This document shows, piece by piece, positions 48,600 to 59,747 of a stretch of 64,000 nt of DNA. The position numbers and the translations under genes are program-made. Origin of the DNA: Solanum dulcamara (taxonomy: Eukaryota; Streptophyta; Magnoliopsida; Solanales; Solanaceae); NCBI RefSeq assembly GCF_947179165.1, contig NC_077242.1:74443097-74507096 (forward strand), in the 5' to 3' direction. Each line of letters opens with the position of its first letter. Position 1 is the stretch's first letter. The notes beneath the pieces were generated by a model. It did not search any database, had not been told where the DNA came from, and saw only the letters and a program-made list of their open reading frames with translations.

Positions 48600-50290
48600 G
48601 TGTCATGTTCTGTATAATCACTTTTGTCCAATTCTTCCTCGGTGTACCTCTACTTATCCTTAGGCTTATCACTGCCAACCTCTGACATCTCTTCACTAGG
48701 ACATCTTAGGCTTATCACTGTCAACCTCTCACACCTCTTCACTAGGGCATCTACGCTCCTCCTCTTCACATATATGTACCTTTTCAACCTCGCTATCCGC
48801 ATCTTGTCTACTATGAAGTTCACTCCCATCATACCCTGCATATTCTCACTCCTAATAGTATCTCTACTAGTACGTTTACACATCCAGCTAAATATCCTCA
48901 TTTTCGTTATTCTCATTTTCTGGATATCGGATGTGAGCCTATATTTCATCCACCCGCTTCAACACAACGTGTAACATTATCATTGATTTTTGTTGGGTTT
49001 AATTGATAGGTTAAATGGGAAAAGGAGGAAAAAGAAGTGGAGGAAAAAATGAGTTGTTCCCTCTTGCTTTATGAAATAAGCATTTGTCCCACATAGGTAG
49101 TGGAAAGAAAAAATCTCCTATTTAAAAGTAGAAACACTCCTTCATGTTGCTAATTAAGGGTCAAGAAGAGGGTCTCCCCTCGCACCGTCATCGTCGCTCA
49201 GCTCGGCTTCGGCTTCGGCGGCTTCGGATTTGGATATTTGATTGATAATCTTTTTGGATCAAATTTTCTCTAATTTTTTTAATTAATTATTATTATTTAA
49301 TTAATTAAGTAATTGAAAAATCCTGACCCATGACCCGACCCGTTTCTTTCTTTCTCGGATTAATTTAAAACATTTTCTACCATTTTTTCAACAGATTTTT
49401 TCTGTAAGGTTGCAACCTTTTCTGAAAAGTTGCAAACCTTAAAGTTGCAACCTTTTCCGAAAACTTGCAAACCTTAAAGTTGCAACCTTTTCTGAAAACT
49501 TGCAAATCTTAAAGTTGAGACATTTTCCCCAATAGGCACCTTCTCTCAAAAATTGCAAACATGCTATATATTTCTGTTGATCCTCATAATTGTTCCTAAC
49601 GAAAATTTCTGATAAACTTCTTCTTCTTCTTTTCTGCACTTCCTAAAAACTCGTGTGATATACTGCCTTCGAAAGGCTCGCAGTCACCATAATTTGTTGT
49701 ACCGCAATTCTGGTGAGTAAATCATTCTATCCTAGGAGGAAAGATTCCAAAACCTTAGGTACATTGAGGGGAATAATTTTCTTAAGGACACACTGTGCAT
49801 TTAGTGAGCTCAATTTTTTGTTCTTACATAATTTTTCAGCTACTGTTCTTCTTTTCAGTTTCTGTCATTTAATTTTCAAACTTTATTGTTACTATTTCGA
49901 TGTTTTACAATACAGTTTACTAACAATATTTTCATCTTCTTGAATTATTGACCCAATATACTTGAAGCTCCTTCTCTGAGGGATGACTAGTGGATAAATC
50001 TTCAATTCCACATTTGCCCCCTTATACCACATTTTAGTCATGTTCAATCTAAAACATTTAGACTGTGGGGTTTATTTTCAAACCTCTAGTATATCGTTCT
50101 TTCGTGTATCTCGTTAATCGGTACTACGTTATCTGCAAATAACATACGTCATGGTACCCCCTCCCCCCTAAGTATGTTATGTCATTTCTTCCATCACCAA
50201 CACAAATACAAACCAGCTAAGTGTTGATCTCTGGTGCAACCCCATCTAATTTGGATTTTATCCTTACTTTTAAAAGTTGTGCAAATATAT
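48600..50290 (-). mobile_element. RTE-type LINE reverse transcriptase fragment, split by an LTR
   Basis: Read on the minus strand, 50290-49926 encodes decayed RT sequence including the catalytic-box region (LFADN, normally FADD) and FKYIGSIIQEDE. 48990-48600 continues with the thumb/C-terminal part: CVEAG, MKYRLTSDIQ, RIFSWMCKRTSRD, VDKMRIARLKRY and DALVKRCERL. The two halves join across the solo LTR 48991-49925. Several stops and frameshifts are present, so it is a dead copy. Confidence 0.75.
48991..49925 (+). mobile_element. Solo LTR, 935 bp, inside the LINE
   Basis: It begins tgttgggtttaattgatagg and ends cagtttactaaca, the same family as 38362-38993. Flanks atttt (48986-48990) and atatt (49926-49930) are a target duplication with one mismatch. 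It has an extra block at about 49400-49540 with 3-4 copies of a roughly 36-bp unit (aaagttgcaaccttttctga). Confidence 0.8.
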
Positions 50291-50487
50291 CCTTTAAGAA
50301 ATTACCCTTCCGAACAACATTAGATTCGGATCCAATATTTTCTCATATATTTCTCAACCTCTCAAACAAAATATTAAACAGTCGTCTAACGTTCCTATAA
50401 CTCAATATTTTAGATTGTGATTTAACATTTTCTCATAAAAAAAAAATTAATTTGCTCAAAAATGAACTATAGATCATGATCTAAAAG

Positions 50488-50600
50488 CAACAACAACAAC
50501 AACAACAACAACCCAGTGAAATCCCACATCGTGGGGTCTGGGGAGGGTAAAGTGTACGCAGACCTGACTCCTACCAATGTAGGACGGCTGTTTCCGAAAC
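50488..50600 (-). mobile_element. SINE (TS type), minus, with (AAC)n tail
   Basis: (caa)n at 50488-50512, then cccagtgaaatcccacatcg, gtctggggagggtaaagtgtacgc and ctgtttccgaaac. This is the reverse complement of the SINE/RTE 3' consensus, in good condition. It lies about 275 bp ahead of the chitinase ATG at 50875. Confidence 0.75.
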
Positions 50601-50874
50601 AAAAAATAAGTTATTTACTAAATAATTATTCCAAAAAAAAAAAGTTAATGATAAAGGTAAATAGATGAAACAATTTGCAAACGACATATTCAAACATTTG
50701 CTTATAATATATAAGCAAATGTTGACTATTCTATTTTTAGAAACATCAAAATTTAAAAGCCGCCGGTAGACAGTAAATAATCTTTAAATTAACTCAATTC
50801 TTGAAACTTATATATATTCATAAACTCCAAGTCACAAATTAAATAAGTTATCATCCAAATTAACCTTCAATTCA

Positions 50875-53237
50875 ATGGCTAATTCCATAAAACTTTCCTC
50901 AATTTTCTTCTTATTTTGCTTTCTCCAACAATTAATTTTCTCTAATGGTCAAAACAATGTTGTTAAAGGAGGGTATTGGTTTCGGGACAGTGGATTATCC
51001 TCAAATAACATTGATTCAACTTATTTCACACATCTATTTTGTGCGTTCGCAGACCTTAATCCTCAAACAAATCAATTAATCATATCCCCGGAAAATCAAG
51101 ATTCGTTCAGGCAATTTACAAGCACAGTTACGAGAAGAAATCCTTCAGTAAAAACTCTGTTGTCCATAGCTGGAGGCAGAGCAAATAGTACAGCTTATGG
51201 AGTCATGGCAAGAACACAAAATTCAAGAAAAAGTTTTATTGATTCATCAATAAAATTGGCTAGACAATTGGGATTTCATGGACTTGATCTTGATTGGGAA
51301 TATCCTGAATCAACTACCGACATGACAAATTTAGGTATGGTTGAATTGTGTGATCATCACTTTTTTTTTTTTTGGGGGGGGGGGGGGGGTTAATTATATG
51401 GTATTTGAAGTCGATCGATTTTTTGATAGGTTGATCGAAGATCTGACCAAAAATTCAATCGATGGCGGTCATGTATATAATATATAAATATGTCGTTTAA
51501 CTTGGTTGGAACTAACATCTATGTTATCCAATTTTGGGTGTGCACAAATAGATACTGAAACTTGTTTATAATTGAATAAGTAGAAACATTTTTCATACAT
51601 GACATTATACACGTAGTACGCCACGTAGGATACAAAATTGCCATGTAGGATGCAACGTAAGACGAATGTGTTTATTTGTTCAATTTTATACAAGTTTAAG
51701 TGTCTACTTGTAAAGACCCAAAAATAGAGGGCATATATATTAGTTGAGATCAAGTTAAAAGGCACATTTATATATTATGCCTTTTATTTTTTATATTATT
51801 TTAAATAATAAATTGATCCGGTCGATTTTTCTATTTTTTGGAATTTTTACATCCGTTGTTTTTTTTTAAAATTATTTTAAATAATAAACTGACCGTGCCA
51901 ATAGATTTTCTGCTTTTTTCAGATTTTAGCGCAAAAAATAATTGAATTCTATGGGTTTCTTCAAAAATAAAAATAAAAATTGATGTTGCAACATTTGATC
52001 AATTCAGTCTGTCTGTTTTTATCGATCAAATAATATCATATGAAATAATGATTATTGTGTGACCATTTAAACTAAAGTGTGCGGATAAACAAAAATTACA
52101 ATTTATTTATATGTACTAAATAGGTACTCTATTAGACGAGTTTCGTCCTGCCATCAACACGGAAGCAAGAAATTCCGGCAGGGCACCGCTGTTTCTCACG
52201 GCGGCGGTTTCCATCACACCTCGAGTGAATGGTTTGAATTATCCAGTTCAATCAGTGGCTAGAAACTTAGATTGGCTCAATGTCATGGCATATGACTTCT
52301 ACGGACCAAATTGGGCTCCATCACAAACCAATTCACATGCACAATTATTTGACCCCGTGAACCACGTGAGCGGAAGTGATGGAATAACTGCGTGGATTCA
52401 AGCCGGCGTTGCAGCACGAAAATTGGTTCTTGGAATTCCTTTTTATGGCTATGCTTGGCAATTGGTTAATGCGAACAATCACGGTCTCAGGGCTCCTGCA
52501 AATGGAAAATCAAGTGTTGGTTCGACTGATGATGGGTCCATGACTTATACTCAAATTAGAAATTTTATAACGCAGAATCGCGCCACAACTGTTTATGATA
52601 CAACGATTGTTGGAGATTATTGTTACTCTGGTAATGCTTGGATTAGTTATGATGATACTCAAAGTGTTAGAAACAAGGTTAGTTATGTTAAGAGTAAAGG
52701 ATTGCTTGGTTACTTTGCGTGGCACGTGGCAGCAGACCAAAATTGGGGACTTTCTCGATTAGGTTAGTAGTTTTTCTTTTTTTTTTTGTTCGTTTATCCA
52801 TCGTCGGAAAAAAAAAGTATTTTTGAAAAATAGGCAAAAGACATCATCTTTTATTGGTGTTTTCTCATAAGATTCTTATGAATGCATGATCATACTGTTA
52901 ATTTTCGTTGATAATTTTGTGAAATTTTAGACATCATTAATGTTTTAAGAGTACATTCGTCTTAAAATACAGTATATACATTGAAACTTGTCGAGTACAA
53001 AATAAATTTATTTTGTTTCCTAATTTAAAATGTTGTAGTAACACATTAGAAAACTTTTTAATTATTATTCGTTTGTTTTATTTGGACAACACACGGAGTT
53101 TTTGAATTATTAAATGGTTGACTTTCAAGATTAATATCATTTGCTTTATATTCTTAATTTTTTTTAATAATCTTTTACCACTTATAATTCTTGCAGCTTC
53201 ACAAACATGGGGAGCATCATCTCAAGTGATGAAATGA
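50875..53237 (+). CDS. Class V chitinase (GH18), three exons
   Basis: Exons 50875-51334, 52124-52762 and 53197-53237, both introns phase 1; 379 residues. A signal peptide ends near FSNGQ. The GH18 domain starts NVVKGGYWFRDSG; LLSIAGG is at about residues 95-101. The catalytic motif reads HGLDLDWEYP: E142, D140 and D138 are present but the first Asp of DxxDxDxE is His135. YxD is kept in MAYDFYGPNW; GIPFYGYAW and GYFAWHVAADQNW follow. The last exon adds ASQTWGASSQVMK. The first intron (after DMTNLG) is absent from the chitinases at 20655 and 23609. A TATA-like tatatata lies at about 50809-50816. A secreted chitinase; loss of the first Asp may alter but need not abolish activity. Confidence 0.92.
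51361..51389. repeat. T13-G16 homopolymer block in intron 1
   Basis: Thirteen T followed directly by sixteen G, just after the donor site of intron 1 (51335) of the chitinase gene. Confidence 0.85.
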
Positions 53238-56200
53238 TGGAATACGTAATTGTCTTTAATTTGTCACGTATAGTACTACTTATAATAAGGTGACAAATAT
53301 GTGAACCATTGACATGAAATAAATAAATCCATGTATCATATTGGATGTTTTAGTTTATTATGACTAAAGTGAATTAATAAAGTAAAAATATATTATTAAT
53401 TAATTATGATTAAGCTATAGTTATATATGTTCAAATAATTATCATGCATTCATTAGTCTTGATGTAACACTTGATATAAATAAGTATTTGTATAAATCAC
53501 AACCATTATCAATTGCCATAGATCACAAACTACATTTGTCAAAAGCAGGTGCGGAGCCATGATCAAGGGTTCATCTGAATCTCCTTCAATAAAAAAATAT
53601 ATTATTTATACATGATTAAAATAATTTAAATTCCTTAATTAAAATTCTGATTCGTCTTAATCACAAGGCACCACAAATGCAATCATTACTGCTAGCAATC
53701 AATGTACAACCACCTCCATCATGGTACTATAATCATCACACCATTATACAGTCAGTCATTGTTGTTAGTCAATCTATAGTCAAAAGATCAACAAAATAGT
53801 AATCAAATAAAAAAAATGAATAGAATAAAAATCGAGCTCATTAAATTTTTAATGTGTATTTAAGGAAATTATTTTTCTCAATGTATGAGAGGTTATGAAA
53901 TACATCATTTCAAAATAGAATAATTTATTCATTAGTGTAATGGTACCACAAATTCTGATGAACAACAAACTCACTCAACGTCAATAATCACACTTGAATT
54001 TTTAAAGTGCAAGAAGAAGAAGAGTAGAAGATCAGAAAATTCTTAGTTGAAAAAATTGAGAAGACCCTCCTCTAGTTATAGCCAACAAAGGATAGTATAA
54101 ACATGTATTTATTGTGCCTTGTCAAAAAATTTACAATCTTTCGAAAAGATCACAACTCATCAAAAAAATCGACAACTCTTTGAAAAAGTGACAACCCTTC
54201 AAAAAAATCACAACTATTTGAAAAAGTTACAACCGTTTGATAAATTCATAACCCTTCAATGTAAAAAAGTGATATTCAAATTGCATATTTTCTCTTGGTG
54301 TCTTTTTTTTAAAAAAAAAATATTATTTTCTATTCGCGCCTTTTAAAATCCAATAATTATCACCAACTTCCACCTCATAACCATAGATAAACTGGTTTTA
54401 CAACATCGTGTAAATTAATATTTTCTTTTTTTTGAATATAATTGGATTAAAATTTTTAATTTTGTTTAAAAGTTTAGCTATTATTTGAAATGTATTGCAA
54501 AAAAAAAAACTTTTTTAAGATAGAAATTATAATACTTAGACAAAAAAATATTTAATTAAAATACGAAACAATTCCAACAGAAGATACCAAAGTTTGAAAC
54601 TTTAACAAGTGAAACTTCAATATGCTGTTTTAAAAATTTTAAAATCATCTCATGTTGGTTTGGACTTATAAGTTTGATCTGGACAAGCTTTCAAATACTC
54701 ATTCCAAAATGAAAACATTAAGGGTGTGTCCGGTAGGGATTTTCAATTTTTTTATATTCAGTCGATCAAAATTTTTGAAAAATATTTTTTCTAGAAAAAT
54801 AAGTTTCATAAAAATAAGAAAAATAACTTTCTTAGTGAAAATAAGTTTTACAGCTGACATTCTATATTGATTGTGTCTTCCTCACCCTCCAACACACCTC
54901 ATCTTCACCTCCATCCCTACCATCCCCACCTCCCATAATATTTATGTAGATTATACTTATACAAATACATTTAGGAAAAATATTTGTTTACTTATAATAT
55001 ACCAAACATAAAAAAATAATAATTAAAAACTCACCTATTTTCCATTTTAAAAAAATACATTTCCCTTAGTACCGAACACACCCTTAGGGTGTTTGGTTTT
55101 GAAACAAACTCAGCTTTTTGGGGAACTTACATAAATCTCACTAGTTTATGAGTTAATTACCAAGATACACTCTAGTTTGCTATATTACATATTTTACCAT
55201 GTGTTTGTGTGTACATCCAGATACATTCAAATACGTTCTAGATATATTGTATCCAAGTGGATTCGCTTGTATTTGGGATATATAACAAATCTCACTCGCC
55301 TTCCTCGCCTCTCTCTCCCATCTTGCTCGCAACTCTTGCATGTATCTAGTATATCATACACATTTGAATCACACCAGATACATGTAACTACTGTGATTTG
55401 CATGTATTTGGGATACATACTAATTTCGCTCGTCTCCTTCCCCAATCTCGCTCGCCTCTCTCTCTATTTTAGTGTATCCGGTAGCAAAAATACATATATC
55501 TGGTAGCTCACTCTTAATTAGTGATAAGATACGTAATATTTTAAAAGTATAGATAATAATAATAAATATGATAGTGACGTATGTATAATTATGTAGTTTT
55601 TCATTTATTTTTGTTTTGAGTTTTAGGGGATCAGACCAAAGGTTGATTTTGGGCCTGATATACGCACATTCCAGTTTCCACAATGGGAAGAAATGGGTAA
55701 ATTGTCCATTTTCCAGCAAAACAAAGGCAGGTTTATAAGCACTCCTTAATTCTCCGGAGTTACAAGGTCATTTTCCTGAGTTTCTTCAATATGGTTCTCT
55801 CACGTGCCCTTTGTACCATGTCAATAATTTCTTTTGGCATGACTTTGAACTTAGTTGATCGAGGATAACCATTAGTCATTACAACATGAAATATTCATAT
55901 CGAATGGCTATCTATCTATATGTGGCGTTTTTATAAGATATCCACTATTCCTCTCAATTTGTAATCTAATACAAAATCATTTGGTTCATTTAAACATATA
56001 TATATATATATGTTTACAAATTTAGTGAAAGAGTTTAGGAATTCATGGTTCTACTACTAGCTAAAACTGATAATTCAAGAAAGGATTCATGGAATTCTTG
56101 ATCCTACAATTCATGATAACTCAAGAATTATATCATGGAGTTCGTTGTCCTACTACTGAGAAATCAAGAGAAGAATCATGGAGCTCGTAATTCTACTCAA

Positions 56201-57653
56201 AATTTTTGAAATTTCATCAAACTGAGCTGGAATTTCACATAAAAGGAGTTTTCGAAATCCAACACATGAATGTTATAGAGTTTCTCTTGTAAAAGGTTCA
56301 AGCACACCATTCTGGAATTTTTTTCGTGTTTTAGTTTGGAAATTCATTTATAGGGCTACTATTTAAAACATAGCCAACGATTTGCAAGGTACTTGAAATA
56401 TGGTTATAATTTTAAAACAGAGGGACATAAACCTGTTTCTTCGAATTTTAGTATAGTAACCTAATATTCAGTTTTTTTAGTTCAAACTTCAGATAACGGT
56501 CTCGAAATTTGATTTTGACCGTTCAAACTTCAAGCCACCATCAAAAATTTAGTCCAGACGTGTGTGAACAAATGTCAAAAGCAAAGTTGTATATTGCTGA
56601 AAATTGCACAAGACTTTGATTCCCATTTTCCATAAAATAAAAAAAACAATTCAAATGGTCCCAGTATATGCAACTTGGAAGAAATGACCAAATGCAAATT
56701 TTTTTGTCCATGTCTTTCGGCAACAACCTCTTTACCTTCATGAGATAGTGATAAAATTTGCATATACTGTATCCTTCTCAGACCCCACGTAGTGAGATTT
56801 CACTGAGTATATTATTGCTTCTTTTGGAAAAATGTAATGAAACTCATGGAGTCCGTTTTTTGAAATTCAAGGGTATTTTTATGATTTTATGGGTTTAGTG
56901 ACGTCAGATGTTTGTTATTGAGTTCAAAATTTAATTTTTATACATATTTAATGATGCAAATAAAGGATTTAGACTAAAGTTGATTATCAGAGGCGGAGCT
57001 AACACTATAGTTATCGATTTGACGGAAACCAATTATTTTAAGTTACAAACCCTGTATTTGTGTTAAAATTTATTTAAAATATGTAATAAATAATTTATCC
57101 ATGATCCAGTAAGCAAAAAAAATTATGATTCATTACTCATAAACTAAATATTCTGGCTCTACCTCAGTTACTGATTCGATCGAACTAATAGATGACTTTC
57201 TAGCTTCGCTCCTTTAGTAAGATCTATTTGTTAGTATATTTTTTTTTAAAAAAAAAGGTACAAAATTGAGTCTTAAAAAATAAAATGAATGATAGAACGT
57301 TTGATGTGAATCATTGTGACTAGCACACAACTCTCTATCTCTTAATTAACCAAATATTAAACGTGAAGAATAAATCCCATTAAGCAGTAAGTTACAATTT
57401 TCATTTCACTTTTTTAAAAAAACTAAAATCAATTAGTTACAAACTTTATCGCCAATTCATCATTAAATTGCTGGGAGTTAATAAAATTTCTTGATAATTA
57501 TTATCTAATTTGTTGCTAAATTTGAATTAATGATATATTTTGCTGTTTAGCTACAAATTTTTAGCGTTTTATATATTTTTATCGTAATATTTGAGAAAGG
57601 GCTTAATGATGTGTCACTATAGTTGTCTATGATTTTTCTGATTTATTTTTTGC
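53238..57653. other. Intergenic, AT-rich, with a MITE and dispersed repeats
   Basis: Contains a MITE (54718-55086), a repetitive block at 55150-55500 with gatacat/gtatttgggatac units and ctcgcctctctctc tracts, an old SINE remnant near 56757-56815 (cttctcagaccccacgtagtg) and simple AT repeats. No gene is supported. Confidence 0.5.
54718..55086. mobile_element. MITE, copy B
   Basis: Terminal repeats agggtgtgtccggta (54721-54735) and taccgaacacaccct (55070-55084) are inverted with one mismatch, bordered by TTA (54718-54720 and 55084-55086). About 364 bp. The interior matches MITE copy A at 26423-26781. Tourist-like by its TTA target. Confidence 0.75.
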
Positions 57654-57664
57654 TTATTTTCCAG

Positions 57665-58341
57665 GAGCGACAAGATTAGAAATGTGGCTATTCGGGACAA
57701 GGTAGGAGTGGCCTCGGTGGAAGACAAGATGCGGGAAATGCGACTGAGATGGTTTGGACATGTCAAGAGGAGAGACACAGATGCCCCAGTGCGGAGGTGT
57801 GAGAGGCTGGCCATGGATGATTATAGAAGAGGTAGGGGTAGGCCGAAGAAGTATTGGGGAGGGGTGATTAGACAGGAAATGACGCAGTTACAACTTACGG
57901 AGGACATGACCTTAAATAGGAGGGTATGGAGGACCCACATTAGGGTAGAATGCTAGTTCATAGTCTCGTTATTCTTCTCTATTCATAGGCGTAATAGTGA
58001 ATTACGATCTCTTGCGCTTTGACTTCTGATTTCTGTTATTTCTATTATTATTTATTACTTTATATGCTTTGATTACTCTATTTTATCTGTGACGCTTTCA
58101 TTATTTATTTATTTGTTATTTGTATTTATTTGTTAGCTATTCGTTATTTATTTGTTGTTTTTCTCATAAAGCTTTTAATTTCCTATTCTTATCTAACATT
58201 TTTTATGCGTTTACGCTTTTACTGAGCCGAGGGTTTCCAGGAAACAGCCGTCCTACCTTGGTAAGAGTAAGGTCTGCGTACATTCTACCCTCCCCAGACC
58301 CCATATTGTGGAATTTCACTGGGTTGTTGTTGTTGTTGTTG
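57665..58341 (+). mobile_element. 5'-truncated RTE LINE, 677 bp, 11-bp TSD
   Basis: 57684-57953 encodes the C-terminal tail of an RTE-clade reverse transcriptase: [50 protein letters not shown] and VIRQEM...LTEDM, then a stop. The 3' UTR (57957-58215) leads into gagccgagggtttccaggaaac ... gtctgcgtacattctaccct ... tgggttg and a (GTT)n tail: the same 3' end as the SINEs. TTATTTTCCAG is repeated perfectly at 57654-57664 and 58342-58352. Clean coding tail and perfect duplication point to a recent insertion. Confidence 0.9.
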
Positions 58342-58352
58342 TTATTTTCCAG

Positions 58353-59095
58353 AATTATACAAATGTTGTAGTTGACTTTAGTCAGTCAACTATTAAAGTC
58401 AAATATTCTCTGTTGACTTAGCATGTGATGCCAGTACGTGAAATTAAATATAAGAAAATCAAATTAAAAGTTTGACAAAATGGCCATCAATGAAAATAAA
58501 ATAGAACTACTTTGCTCTTTTCCACGTAAAAGTTAATTGACATATAAGTTTGAATAATTTAAGTTATATACATTTTTATGAAAATTTTCGTACACGCTAA
58601 AAAAAATCTCTTTTACACGCTAATTTTTTATTTACTGTAAATTTTATCTTCCCACACACATTAGAAAAAATATCACTTTTACGCGCTAATTTTACCAAGT
58701 TTGCTTAATTTTACCATCTCACATAAAGGAATAATACATAAATGATTTATTTAATTTGGACTTAGCTGATACTTATGCACTTCAATTTTAAATGTGTACT
58801 AGTAGATACATAAACTTGTATAAAATTGAATAAATAGATACATGTGTCTTAAATGACAATCTATAAATAGCTCTTTTACTCGCTAATTTTATGTTAACTT
58901 TAAGGAGATTGGACTACTCAACCAATACGGGGTTTGTTTCACTCTATTGATAATAGATATTTACCAAAATAATTGTTGAGAGAAATATTAAAAGGAAAAT
59001 GTCACAATTGACGTGTTTTTGTTCTCTTACTTTCTGGAATTTTGGACATGACAAAATCATTGACGTAAAGAGTAAGTCGTTTGGACATAACATTT

Positions 59096-59186
<91 letters not shown>

Positions 59187-59747
59187 TAATAAGTAAAACA
59201 AATTATTCATGCATTTAAATTTGTCTAGTGGTTATAACTTTCTGACCCTTCATGGCATGTGGTTCCTCCACTAGGAAATAATTTATAATAAGTGGAATAT
59301 ATAAAGCAAACAACTTGTTACAATAAGTTAAACTATATTGATATGGTATATAAAACTACGGATACTCACATTGTCAAAAACTCGATTTTTTAAAATTTTT
59401 TAACAGGTGTCGAATATTTGCATTGAAGTTTTGACTACACTAGTTCGAATTTAAATCGAAAATACTTTAGAATTTTTTTTCATTGTCAGAATTTAAATAT
59501 GAGACTTCTGACTAGGATAAGAAGATCCTATCCATCCTTCACTAAACCTTGGTGTTCAACTAATCTGTATTTCCACGTGAACCATGATCCCTATAAAAAA
59601 AATTATATTTTCGAATCTTAAATTCGAGACGTTTGATTAAGGATGAAAGGATTATGTCCCTTCACTGCTATATATCCCTTGGTGGTCACAATGACTCAAT
59701 GTATATAAGTTTAATGAGTTAATGTACTTCATTCTTGTACCTCTTCT
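58353..59747. other. Intergenic and promoter of the second receptor kinase
   Basis: AT-rich with a long TAA microsatellite. A TATA-like tatataag at about 59701-59708 lies 40 bp before the ATG at 59748. No other gene is seen. Confidence 0.5.
59096..59186. repeat. (TAA)n microsatellite, about 29 units
   Basis: About 88 bp of uninterrupted TAA/ATA repeat. The tyrosine-rich open frame on the minus strand is only this repeat. Confidence 0.95.

Noticed and set aside
55177..55506. 109-residue frame with CT-rich tracts
   Set aside because: Made of dispersed gatacat and ctcgcctctctctc repeats; no protein family is recognisable.
58944..59210. Tyr-rich 88-residue frame
   Set aside because: It is only the TAA microsatellite read on the minus strand.
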